From Saururus chinensis (taxonomy: Eukaryota; Streptophyta; Magnoliopsida; Piperales; Saururaceae): a DNA stretch of 64,000 nt. Position 1 is the first letter of the stretch; each line of letters opens with the position of its first letter. The DNA lies in contig CP141141.1 in NCBI GenBank assembly GCA_035235625.1, positions 11,963,968-12,027,967 on the forward strand, given 5' to 3'. The notes beneath the pieces are model-generated. The model was not told where the DNA came from and made no database searches. It saw nothing but the letters and a program-made list of their open reading frames with translations. This document shows positions 23,001 to 33,980 of the stretch, piece after piece. A program made the position numbers and the translations under genes.

Positions 23001-26000
23001 GTTTTTGTACCCTCAATTTCTACATTTGATGTTTATGGCTACTATATTAACTTTGTAAATAAAAGTTTTACTTCATATCTTAACCCCTTTATGATAGGAA
23101 ATGATTTTCTTAGTAATGGTATTTACCAACTAAATTTATATGACTCCTCTAAGTTATTGTCTTTGCATATTGGTGAAGTTGTTAGCTTTAAATGTAGACT
23201 CCAAAATAAGAACTTATCCATTTGGTGGCATAAACATTTGGGTCATATACTGAAGGATGGAATGGAGTAGTTAAGAAATGATAAAATTTTGTGCAACCTT
23301 GATTTCTCATACTTCAGCACTTGCATTGGGTGTATTAAGGAGAAAATGACTAACACCCGAAAGAAAACTGTCATAGAAGCTCAAGTTTACTAGAATTGAT
23401 TCATATTAATAGATATATGTGGTCCATTTAATGTGCCTACTTTTTGAGGAAAAATATATTTTACCACCTTCATTGATGACTTCTCTCAATATGATTATAT
23501 GTTTCTTCTTCAATAAAAATTCTAAAATATCTAATGCTTTTAAGATTTATAAGGCTAAAGATGAAAATCAACTTAATCGAAATATCAAAGTTGTCAAATC
23601 TGATAGTTAGGGAGTATTATAGAAGGTTTGATAAAATATGAAAAAAATCAGGGTCATTTGCTCTTTTCATATAGGAATGTAGAATTGTTGCTCTGTAAAG
23701 CATTCCTAGAACCCTGAACAAAATAGAGTTCTTGAAAGGCACAACAGGACTCTTATGAATATTATGTGTAGTATGATTGTAAATTATTTCTTACCAAAAT
23801 CTTTATGAGGAGAAGCATTAAATACAATTGCCTATATTTTAAACCTAGTGTCTTCTAAATCAATGTCAAAGACCCTTTTTGAATTATTGCATAGTAAGAA
23901 TCTAAGTTTGAGGCATTTGCATATTTGGGGTTGTGCATATGAAGCTAGGCCTTATAACCCTTAGATAAAGAAGCTTGTTTCCATAACTATAGGTTGCTTC
24001 TTCATTTGATACCCTGAGAAATTCAAAGGTTACCATTTTTATTTCCTAAGTCACTTTGCCCGAATCATTGAGACTAGAAGTACTAAGTTTTTGGAGGATA
24101 ACACCATTAGTTCAAGTAGTTCTCATAGAGTGGATATCTTAAAAGAATCTCTTTCATTACCAGCATCTATACCTACCACTTTAGAACATCCTTAGTCATT
24201 AAGGGAGAACTATAATCAAGCAAAAGTTTATATAATACAACTAATTAATAATAAATTTCTAAAGAAATATGAAAGTCAAAGAAAATTGGCAATTTCATAT
24301 GATTTTATGGTGTACTTGCTGGAGCAAGATTATGGTATTGGGATTGAGGATGATCTTTCTTCTCTTAGAGAGACCCTATCATCAAGATTATTCTTGATGA
24401 ATTAAACTCGATGAAACAAAACCAAGTTTGGCAATTTGTAAAATTACATGAAGGTGTTTAACCCATTGGCTACAAATGTGTATTTAAGATAAATGTTATT
24501 CAGATGAAAAAATATAAACATATAAATTGCCTTGACAATAAGAAATCCACTTCAAGTTATGTCTTCATGATGTCTGGAGGGGATATTTTATGGAAGAGAT
24601 CTAAACAAAAGCTTACAACATCTTCTACTATAAACGTAGAATTTATGGCTTGTTTTGAGGTCACTAAGGAGGCTATGTGGCTGTAAAACTTCATTTCTAG
24701 GGGTAGTTGTCTTGATTCATAAGCCATTGAAGATTCATTGTGATACCTCCACATATGTGCTCTTCTGTAAAAATAACAAGAGTTCAACAAGATCAAAGAA
24801 CATAGACATCAAGTATTTTGCTATTAGAGAAAGAGTGTAAAGTCATCAAATCTATATTAAACACATTAACACTAACAAGATGTTAGCTAATCATTTGACA
24901 AAAAGCATATCCCTTAGAGTGTTTAAAGAACACTCATAGTATTGGTTTAAGAGCTTTTTTTTATGTTTAAGTTAGTGGGAGTGTTTATATATTTGTCTAT
25001 AGACATTTTGTAATGATGATTTTGAATTAAGAACCACATTATATTTCATTCAGTTAAAGAAACTTACAGTTAATTGTGGTTATTTTGTTGTTCTTCATTC
25101 AGTTTTTGAAATAGCAATAAAGTCTAAAGTTTGGTCTGCTTGTAGCATTTATGTTCAATCCACACTAAATTCATTCAGAGGTCATGTTAGTAGGGTTGTC
25201 GATATAGTGACCATGCTAGTCTTAGCACTGCATAAATGAGTATTTTGACTGCCTTGATTCTTATTGGTAATTACTGTGGTATCAACTTATTCAGATTAAC
25301 CTTATATGACTAAGAATGTTTTCAAAAATTGTAAGCTCATGTGATTCGCAAACTAAATTTTAAATTTTTTAAAATCTACATTATTTGTTTTCTTCAACCT
25401 TTGTGGGTCCAAGTGGGTGTATACATCATGACATGTCTGGATATGCGTGAACAAGTGGGAGAATATTGGTGTGTCCCTACATCTAGACCCCATTGAAAAC
25501 CCAAAAGCCATAAAGAAAATAAAAAGTTATATTTTATATTAATTAAAATAAAATTTTAGAATTAACTTGGTCGGTTATGAAAAGGTGTGAGAGTCTATTT
25601 ATTTGTGTCCATTTGATAGGAAGGGTCACTATGAGGCTGTATATATGCATAGTTCCTTTACTCATTTATCAATCTTAAGGTTCTCAATTTATTCTTAACA
25701 AAAAAAGTAAAGAAGAGTTGGTATTATTTATAATTTCTAGATTTTCTCTTATCTATATTCATGTCAAAGGAGCAAGGTACGCTTTCTTGTCTCTAAATTC
25801 ATGTTATTGGCCTTATGGTTTATTGATAAATGATAATCATGTAAATTCATAGACATTTAAAAATGTAGACATATCCGATTGATATCACTAGGTGTGGACC
25901 AAGAGCATATAAATAAGAATGTTTTTCATAAGTTACATATATAGTTTTTCCCTTCGTAAAATTTTTGCAATTAAATTTCAGTAAAAATTCTAAGATTTGG

Positions 26001-29000
26001 TCTAATGATCATTAGATGGGCCCAAATGGCATGCTTGTGATTTTGTAATTTGTTTCCCTTTATAAACTTTTTGCAAAGAAACTTAAGTAAAACATCTAAG
26101 ATTAGATCTAATCATCATTAGATGGGCCCAAATGGCACATGCTTGTGACCTTGTGATTTGAAAAATATGTTTATATTCCCTCGATGTAAGAGCCCCATGA
26201 AAAATATATGCAGCGTGGCAATGGGCAGTAACCGGGTTACTAGTGAATAGGAAGTTAGTTCTACCACTATGATATCTTCGTATATGCTCATGAAAATGTT
26301 AATTAACAGTAATCAGTTGACGTAAACATGAACAACTTTTGCGAAATATCACCATGGTTTGCAATTTTGGTTGGGCATCCTTTAGAGGTAATCTCTACAG
26401 TGGTAATAAGATAAAATTAGTACATCATGCATTACATGTATCCTTTATAGGTGGGGGATGCCTCTAGCCTTGCATACCATGGTATATAAGGGTATTAGCA
26501 TAGTATATAAGACACACCATGGTACATAACTATGTAACATGCTCACTTGGTAGCTATAACTATATTAGGCCTCTATATATGCTAGGACCCTATGTATCAT
26601 GGTCATAGGCTCTGGTCATGGAGCTTGGTTTGGAAAACTTTTCTTATAGGTAACCTCCGCAGTAGTGACAGAAAGAAATTGATACATCCTTCTCGCTATA
26701 CATTTTCTTATTGGAGTTTCTTTCAACATAAAACAAAATTACTACTTGCATATAGATGATTCCATGTCTAATCATGTGTCAACTATGGTCTAATATATTA
26801 GAAATTGATATGTTATTCTTATGACACTTTAATTGACTTTGAAGGTAGGTAATATTGTCAAGGTTTTGTGTGGAGTGTTTTTGAGAAAATGGTGTGAGCA
26901 AAACATTGACTATTATAGACTTACAAATAAAATTTTAGTTTTCATTGGAAAACTCAAAAGAGTAAATGTAATTGTCGCGTTAATTATTACACGTCAAAAC
27001 TCTACTTCATCATTTCAATACCATTGATGAGTTGGGCGGCCCCTTGAAATGATAAAGTAGACGTGTGAAAGTTAACGTGGCTCAAACATTTTGCAACTCA
27101 AAATCATAAGAAAGAAAAAGGGCACTCCTAATGTGATGACCAATAAAATCTCATCTCATAAAATTAACATATTCAAAATAAAATAATAATGTGTGTCATG
27201 GATCATTGTGCATAAAATTGATAATTAAAAATATAAAGTTTTATTTCCAAGTATCTCATGCCCTTGAACAACAATCAACATAAATAATTGTAGAGTTTTT
27301 ACTACACCAAAACATAAATAAATCACTAAGAAAAATTTTCTTCATTCACTTCCATCTTTGCTAGTTTGCTAGTTGTATCCCCAGCAAAATTTGGGGGTAG
27401 GTGAGTATCTTTATACTCAATAGGTTATGCCAAATTATATAAGCATGTTAAACAAAAAATCTTTATAAAATAATCATAATCTTTTTAAAGAATCATTCAA
27501 AAAATAGATTAATCATAGAGTCGTGATACCTAACAACTTACTATTTCACTTATGGGTCTATGAAAGTAATAGTCTTCCCATGATACTCCACATTATGTGT
27601 GTGCTAGAACTAAGTTTAGCAGATATCTAGAATATAATGATACTTCCTTGTTTGTTAACTAAGGAATTACCCTAAGAGTGGAAGCACCCAAAGCATATCA
27701 TAGCATAATTAAATCATTTCCGAGACAAAATTTCTTTCATGAAAACAAAGTTTTTACTATAGTAAGATATTTTAAAAGAACTGAATTTCCTTAGCAAAAC
27801 ATAGGTTTAGAATTTAAAACTCCCTACTTCAATCTTGGATGATGATTTTCTTACTTTAGAGCTCTCTAACTATAAAAAAAAACCGTCAACATCATTTAAG
27901 ATGTTCAATTTATGTAAAAACACCTCCTGGACAACTTAAATTGGACTCAAAAATTGCTTAGAAACATAAAAATAAAGTTCTTGGAGTACATGATTAGAAA
28001 AATGGGGTAAAAACCTAAAAACTATTATTTCTCCCCTATTTCGAACCTTTTAAAGGCGTGATTCGCTTCAACTAGGCTAACTGCTTCAAACGGTGCCAAA
28101 GTGCATCATGCATGAGTGCGCGACATACCTGCCACCATGCATGCTGACATGCATCATTCACAATTTATTATTATTATTTTTATTTTTATTTTAAAATATT
28201 TTTTAAAAATATTATAATTTTTTATTCTCAAATTCAATTCGTGCGTTATTAGTATCATTGAATTTGTAATTATGATTCTTACCAAAAACTCTATATAGGT
28301 AGGTTATCTTCAAAGTGAATCACATCCCTATGATATGCTTCTTGAGATTATAACTTACCACCTCGATATTTTATTTAAATTTATTAAAAATAATATTATC
28401 TTTATTAAAAGTAAAAATTTATATTAAAAAATTTAGGGACGCGTTTCACTTAGGGTCTGTTAATTTGCCTTCCGGTTTGAGGTGAATAAGTTGTTGAAAA
28501 GCTGGCTTTTAGCCAGCTTATGTGCGTGTTTGTTTCAAACTAACTTGCCGGCTGATTCAACTGGCAAATTAGATAACGCGTTGTAACGTCGTCTGGGCAG
28601 TCAAATGATTTTGCCATCGATTTGTCTGAAAATCTCTCCCCACGTGCGATTGCGACCCCTGTGGCTATCTCCTCCCATGGTGATCACGACCCCCTCTTAT
28701 CCCCCGCCTCCTCTCCCCTTATCTCCTATGATCCTCCATCCTCTTCCACCTTGCCTCCTCTTCTCAACGACGGGCACCGCCGATCGTGTTTCAGAACCGG
28801 AGAGGATCGACTGTCAGCCCCGAGTCTTCTCTTCTCCTTTCTTCCCTTTACATACTCGATGGCATACCTCTTCTTCAAAAACAAACTCCACAAGCTTGTA
28901 GACCATGTGCGGGTTAGGAAGGGACTTGGAGACTCCCCTTCTCCAAACTCGACTTCACCCCAGCACTACTATTCATGGGCATTTGGTGGTTTCTGGTGTG

Positions 29001-31651
29001 GAGTTCTATCCATTTTTGGGCAGTCATTTGTTCGAATTCTACTGTCAGTTCAGACTCATGAATGAAGCCCAGCCCGCCAACTGTTTGGAAGCATGCTTGA
29101 ACAGAACCTCTTCAGCTGGACTTCGATGATGGGGCTGCATTGCAAATTGAGATATAATGGGGAGACAATACAGTTGTTCTATATGATAGTTGATGTAGGG
29201 GTCCAAGCGGATCATTTTTGTGTTTCCAAAGGATTTTAAAGCATGTTCTGAGATGAAGAACTACAAGGTGGGAAAGGTGTGTCTGATTGCATGATGGGTA
29301 TTGGATTTGAAGGGAGTACATTAGTCCAAAAATCACTTCTTGATATGTTAATAAATTGAGGGGAGGTGGATGTTGCGAGCAAGTTATTTAGCAGATTAGA
29401 GGACAGGATGTCGTGTTGTGGAACATGATGGTTTCGCCATATGTGTCAAAGAGGGATTTTAAACGAGCTCTCAAGTACTTTGAAGATACGGAGATTGCTG
29501 GGGTTAAGCCAGTTTGGGTACAAGGAATTTAATCATTGCAGGTTCTTCCCAGAACTGGCAATTTCAGAAGGCTTTCCAGTGTTCAAACAAATGCAAAATG
29601 CAGGAGATTTCGAGCCGATTGTGCATGGAATGTGGCGTCATGGTCTGCTCTGATAGTTGGCACAAAGCAGAATGGATGCAATGGACTTGGCCTGCTAATT
29701 ATCACATAGCTTTTCAGATTATAAGGAATGAGTGGACTGTGTTTAGTCTAATCAATTCTCATAAGAGTTGCATTATTATGAATCGGGGCTCACGCTGAAT
29801 GAGTGCATTTTGTTTTGTCCAATTATAGGATGAACTCGGGGCTCAGCCAGTTAACTAAAACTTTGATCTTTTTGTGAACATTATGTAGGGGTGCTCGTGA
29901 GTCGAGCTTGAGTTGAATTCGGGATTAACTAGGCTTAAATTTATAGTTTTGAGTATTTGACTCGAGCGTGGCTTAAATTCGATTGAGCTATCAATTATCC
30001 AACACGAGTTCGGTTTAAGAAGAAAATAAAAAACTTAATTTGTGTTCGAGTTTGAATTAATATATAATGACCGCATAACCTAGTTCAAATTTGACTCTCT
30101 TGTGACGTTACCAAAAAGAACAATCTTCTTGACAGTTTCACTTATAATATTTTTTATGTTAAATATTTTATTAAATAAGTATGATGTTTTTATAATTTTA
30201 ATATTTTTTTATCAAATATAAATTTATCACTTTGTCATTAAAATTATATATTTAGCCCATAATATTTTACATAATGTTTATATTTTTAAATATATAAAAA
30301 TGAGTGTAAAAACTTTCCCATTCTTAAAAAAATAGTAATTTTTATTAAATAATAAAACCTACTTGTAAGAGAAAAAATAATCTTATGATATTTTTTTATG
30401 TACCGAACTATTTAAATTGAAAAAAAATAAAATTATTAATATAAAATAAATTTTTTTTACCAAATGAAACTATTAATTTAAGACGAAAATAGTATATATT
30501 ATTTTGGTAAAAACTATTCACAAGATGCCATTTTTTTACCTAATAAAAAAGGAAAGAAAAGAACTTCTATAGGCAAAATCAACTCTTGGGTTAGTTGGGT
30601 ATTATTAAGCATGGTAGCTTGAGAAAAGCATTTCTCTCTTATGTTTTTTACATAATTCCTCCTAAATGTATGGCAAAATTATAGGAGTAAATGGCAAGGA
30701 AATACAATATTGCATGCCACCTTCATTCTCACATCTTTTCAGGTAATCAAAGACTAAACCCGGTTGGTGCTGCAGGAAGGCTACCTCGTTTACCCAGACC
30801 CATCTGCTACCCCAATCCGTCTGAAGGACCTTCACAGCCACTTCATCTTCCACGACGGCCGCCTTGTCCAACGGCCGACGCCCTTCAATGCTGTCGCCAC
30901 CTACATATGGATGCTGATCGGCCTGCTCCTTGCTGCTATCCGCACATTGGTAAACCTTGTCATAAATAATGCCAACATCCGCCGGCATTTCCTTTACCTC
31001 CTAGGCATAAAACTAGTTGTCCGCGGAAAGCCGCCGCCGCCACCGCCGGTGGCTGGCACTGATGGTCACCTCTTTGTGTGCAACCACCGAACCAGTCTGG
31101 ACCCCGTTATTATCTCCATGGCACTCCGGCGCAATGTGACATATCTAACGTACAGTGCCAAAGGCCCAGGAAAGTTTATTGGGGCCATAAGGTCAGTTCC
31201 GCTCACATGTGACATAAAGGTGGACAAAGCCAATGTGTCCGCCCTCCTCAAGGATGGAGATTTGGTGATCTTCCCTGAAGAGACTACATGCCGAGAGAGT
31301 CTTTTATTACGGTTCAGTCCATTGTTTGCTGAACTAAGTGACAGGATCGTGCCTGTGGCTGTTGAGGCCAAGCTGAACATGTTCCATGCATCTAGTGTTA
31401 GAGGCTGGAAATCCATGGATCCCTTCTTCTTCTTCCTGAACCCTAGGCCCAAATATGAGGTCACTTTCCTTGACCCTTTGACGCCGGAGCAGACGTGCAA
31501 TGGCGGGAAGACAGCGGTGGATCTCGCCGACCATGTGCAAAGGTTGGTGGGTGCAACCCTGGGGTTTGAGTGCACTTCATTAACAAAGAGGGACAAGTAC
31601 ACGGCTCTAGGTGGCTGGGAGGAGTTGGCCAAAACCAAGAAGCAAGAATGA
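20083..31651 (+). CDS. Glycerol-3-phosphate acyltransferase, plant extracellular-lipid (cutin/suberin) type
   Basis: Transfers an acyl group to glycerol-3-phosphate; the land-plant GPAT1-8 family makes precursors of cutin, suberin and related surface lipids at the ER. Two exons: 20083-20727 (donor AAG|gtttga) and 30776-31651 (acceptor tgcag|GAAGGC), phase 0, 506 residues, the usual family length. The N-terminal HAD-like phosphatase domain keeps DLDGT (D34, D36) and GDREAD (D203, D207). In exon 2 the acyltransferase block I is NHRTSLD (H319, D324), followed by the family blocks FHDGRLVQRPTP, RFSPLFAELSDRIVPVA, FLNPRPKYEVTFL and TLGFECTSLTKRDKY. Hydrophobic segments lie near residues 45-95 and after residue 250. 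Oddity: the PEGTTCREP block reads PEETTCRES, so Glu384 replaces the catalytic-block Gly. Exon 1 is GC-rich. The phosphatase residues argue against a GPAT5/7 type; I cannot name the ortholog. The 10,048-bp intron is far longer than usual and full of transposons. Confidence 0.88.
20875..21572. repeat. Direct repeat A in the acyltransferase intron
   Basis: Starting at tactggtatatatgtgcaaag, this block of about 700 bp is repeated nearly unchanged at 22256-22980. Shared landmarks in order are cacgtgtgttggtgtg, catttgaaggg, gataagatgcat, cttcttagacctc, a T8-9/A8-11 run, gccaaaaa.caaggtcagaag, and aagttaagaccaaagtaaaa followed by gtcattggagtctataaatt. Confidence 0.85.
21573..22255 (-). mobile_element. 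Truncated LTR fragment between direct repeats A and B
   Basis: It opens TGTTATGCCCTAACATTTT directly at the end of repeat A. It holds a ggtgggcaagtataattatacttagtag module and a cccatgctcatggggca module, both placed as in the minus-oriented lone LTR (11382 and 12198). It stops at the start of repeat B without a CA end or target duplication. Confidence 0.5.
22256..22980. repeat. Direct repeat B in the acyltransferase intron
   Basis: The second copy of the block at 20875-21572, with a short extra segment (tgccatcggataagatctaag) near 22313. It ends at attagatgtg, immediately before copia-derived coding sequence. Confidence 0.85.
22981..24965 (+). mobile_element. Ty1/copia retrotransposon, internally deleted relic
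   Basis: Fragments of a copia polyprotein occur in the proper order but broken by stops and shifts. Pre-integrase zinc region: WWHKHLGHI, then FSTCIGCIKEKMTNTRKK. Start of the integrase core: IDICGPFNVP and FTTFIDDFSQYDYMFL. A middle integrase part is near 23700-23950. The RNase H end near 24500-24930 reads CLDNKKSTSSYVFMMSGG, then KHIDIKYFAIRERV-like and MLADHLTKS-like words. Gag, most of the protease and almost all of the reverse transcriptase are missing. It lies in the acyltransferase intron in the same orientation as the gene. Confidence 0.85.
24966..25860 (+). mobile_element. Copia 3' region with polypurine tract and probable LTR piece
   Basis: The word caagtgggagaatattggtg near 25455 is the usual copia polypurine tract directly before a 3' LTR, so LTR sequence should start near 25467. 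Between the RNase H end and this tract lie about 500 bp with no frame. A second agttagtgggagtgttt word near 24972 could instead be the tract. No LTR end or target duplication was found. Confidence 0.45.
25955..26165. repeat. Two-copy direct repeat of about 115 bp
   Basis: The unit with cttttTGCAa.., catctaagattagatctaat and catcattagatgggcccaaatggca occurs twice in tandem (near 25965 and 26080). Confidence 0.7.
26166..27131. other. Intronic sequence without features
   Basis: AT-rich part of the acyltransferase intron. Repeated catggtatataa / catggtacataa words lie near 26480-26530. Nothing else is recognised. Confidence 0.35.
27132..28448 (-). mobile_element. Short LTR-like unit related to the lone LTRs
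   Basis: It begins TGTGATGACCAATAAAATCTC and ends AAAATTTAGGGACGCGTTTCA, comparable with TGTAACGCCCGAGATTTTTC and AAAAATCAGGGACCTTACA of 10915-16037. The module gggggtaggtgagtatctttatactcaatagg at 27390 has the same place and direction as at 11380. The flanks CCTAA / CTTAG agree at only three of five bases, so the limits are uncertain. Confidence 0.4.
28600..29800 (+). pseudogene. Pentatricopeptide-repeat (PPR) protein gene relic
   Basis: PPR proteins bind organellar RNA. Here PPR motifs can be followed across three frames. Fragments in order are QLFGSMLEQNLFSWTSMMG (29080-29140), SKLFSRLEDRDVV-type followed by LWNMMVSPYVSKRDFKRALKYF (29380-29485), and QNWQFQKAFQCSNKCKM (29530-29590), then a part resembling a WSALIVG motif (29640-29660). 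The upstream stretch 28620-28900 could be an N-terminal part (MSENLSPRAIATP..., then LHKLVDHVRV). Stops, frame slips and loss of the downstream motifs make it a clear relic. It sits in the acyltransferase intron, on the same strand. Most PPR genes lack introns, so whether it arrived by retroposition or transposon capture cannot be told. Confidence 0.7.
29886..30110. mobile_element. One end of a hAT-like MITE
   Basis: The sequence taggggtgctcgtgagtcga + gcttgagtt is a common hAT-type MITE end, with repeated gactcgag / cgagcttgag words following. No matching opposite end was found before the exon. Confidence 0.4.
30310..30510. mobile_element. Degenerate relative of the Stowaway MITE at 62837
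   Basis: The order ttaaaaaaatagtaatttttattaaat, aaaacctacttgtaagagaa, cttatgatattttt, gaactatttaaattgaaa and ttattaatataaaataaa parallels the interior of 62837-63035. The terminal CTCCCTC / GAGGGAG is lost. Confidence 0.5.
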
Positions 31652-32737
31652 CGACGGTTTACAACAAGACAGGATTATTTAAATGGTATACAAACTTTGG
31701 TCAGTCTCTCATCCCATAACACTTTTTACAAAAAGAAGATGCTCGAATACTACTGAAAAACAGAAGCCGATGAAAGAAGGATTGATTTTTCTTTTGACAA
31801 AAAAAATGTTTTTCTACGGCTAAGTTTCTTTCTGGCGACTTGCAGTTTTAGAGCGTGTTTCCTATATGTTGTTCTGTTTCTACCCTTATTTATGTACCAC
31901 AGATAACTCAGTTAAATAAATTTGAGCAGTAAGAAATATGTTATCTACGCTTTAATGTTTGGAAAAGTGATAATGTTAAGGTTTTACCATTGTTTTAGAA
32001 CTTCATTTTAGGTCCATAACTCCACGACTTGGCTTGACTATTTAGCTTTTCGTTGTGTACTTCATGCTGAAATGTGAATCAAAATTAACAGGCCTCTATG
32101 ATTGACTCACATATACTAAACATTCATGAAGCTTTATTACTTAAATAACTCCATGTTGTCTTAAACACTTTCATTTTATCATACTAGAGAAGTGCATCTG
32201 TAGAATGCACGTGCTGCACTAGATATAGAGATTTAGAGATCTAATTATCATATGCAAATTAAGCTTAAGTTTAACAATTATGCACCGTCCATAAATATGA
32301 GTCCATAAATAATACTTCAAGTATGTTAGAGGTAATTTAGAATTTTTATGACAAAAATATATGCCCCTCATTTAATTTATTAATATAGATAAAATCCATG
32401 AGGAGTCCTAGTTTTGTAATGCTTGTAACCTAGCACGCTAATATTCTCATAGAACTGGTAGATAAAAGTATTTTTTTTTGTTGGCGTTAAGTGTTGATAA
32501 ATTTGAGAGATTTTTTAAATGCTTTAGTAGAAAAGATCCCATATTTTTAAGAGTTTTCTATATGCTAAGTTTTTTTAAGATGTAGTAGCCAAAGTTTTCT
32601 TGTTTTTTTCTCTTTTTTCTTCTTTACTTTTTTATATTTAATAAACTTTATTTGTAGTTGATTTCATCAGTTGTTTTATTAATTTTTCAAGTTTAGATAT
32701 AAATATTATTTTAAAATTATAAATTCCATTTAATTCT
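31652..32737 (+). other. 3' flank of the acyltransferase gene
   Basis: Probable 3' untranslated region. An AATAAA occurs near 31914 (agttaaataaatttgag). Further right the sequence is AT-rich with no frame or recognised repeat. Confidence 0.4.
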
Positions 32738-33597
32738 TTAGAAAATTATATAAATAATATTAAAAAGTAAAATATTTACTGTAATATTAGAGAGATAAAA
32801 ACAATTACCAAAATAGTGCTCCTTTTTGCCATGTAGGCGTGCGTTGACGCTTGCGTAGCTTTTTTTTTTAAATTTTTTTGGGTGATTTCATCCTTTTAAA
32901 GATGAAATTACCATAAAAGGTGATTTTGTCATTTGAAAGGATGAAATCACCATTAAATAGTGATTTGTTTTTTGATTTTATCCTTGCAAAGGACAAAATC
33001 ACCAATTTATTTTTTTAAAAAGCCATGTGGGTTGTCACGACCTTGCTCGATGGACAGGTTACTGTGCGGCACTTGCGAACCTTTCCACCTAGCAAGTAAG
33101 CCTTTTGAGTGTAATAAGGGTTCTCTCTTTGTAAGGCGTTGCGCAGATCACATGTGAAGGACCTTGTAAAGTAAGAGGTAGGGGGAACGAGAGTGACACA
33201 TTGTAAAGATATAAATGAGCACAAACATAAATATGGATTGCATTAACTATCAACGCGTTTACAAAGCAATGGGTGCAAAACACATGAGCCAACCACACAA
33301 ACACTACCCTCCCCCTATATAGCATAAGGGATTTTTCAGATATTGCTAGAGTAACAGCCAAAGTGGCTCTATGAGCATGGTTATATAAAAATAAAAAAAA
33401 TTACATAAAAACATAAAGAAAGACATTAAAAGATGTTTACAAGGTATTTATGAAGATGTTTGGACCAAATTCGTGATATGGCACCGACGCCTAGTTGGTG
33501 CATGCGTGGCAAAAAGCAACACCATTTTAGTAATCATCTCTCCGCTATTTTTGTAATTATTTTATTTTTTAATATTTTTTTATATAATTTTCCCTAA
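32738..33597. mobile_element. Foldback (long inverted repeat) element
   Basis: The left arm (about 32738-32852: gaaaattatataaataatat ... attaccaaaatagtg ... ctttttgccatgtaggcg) is matched in reverse by the right arm (about 33484-33597: cgcctagttggtgcatgcgtg ... ggcaaaaag ... ccattttagtaat ... atataattttcc). Next to the left arm are repeated gatgaaatcacc / ggtgatttt words. The arms are about 110 bp and diverged. The same design recurs at 48987-49287. The centre 33030-33480 has no clear frame and may be a later insertion. Confidence 0.6.
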
Positions 33598-33980
33598 TTC
33601 TTTTACATTAATATGTACATTTTTATTAATTAAGGTTTTTAGCCCCCTAGATTTGAAATTTTGGTTCTGTCCTGGGCTGTTGGTGCTATTGCTAGAACTA
33701 GAGAATAAAAATGAAAATAGAGGGGGGATATATGGGGTAATAAGGAGAGAATGAGGGGAAAACAGATGAAAAGAAGAGAGTGTGAAGAAAAGATAAGGAA
33801 TAATAAAAAAAAGAGAAGCTAGACATTGTTGGGGAAATATTAGCCTTGGGCTTATTGGCATATTGATTTTTTATCAATAATAAAAAATTGTATTAGCTCC
33901 AAAAGATGGAACAAAGAGACAACACTAAAGAATACAAGCCCTCTCACAAACCCCAAGATGGGGACATCCTAAAACCAAAT
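33598..33980. other. Spacer before the tandem repeat
   Basis: A-rich on the + strand, with no gene. Purine-rich runs near 33700-33820 may only be low-complexity sequence. Confidence 0.35.

Noticed and set aside
24504..24840. Short frames that could be separate small genes
   Set aside because: They are the RNase H end of the copia relic.
31066..31638. 190-codon minus-strand frame opposite acyltransferase exon 2
   Set aside because: Antisense shadow; no domain.
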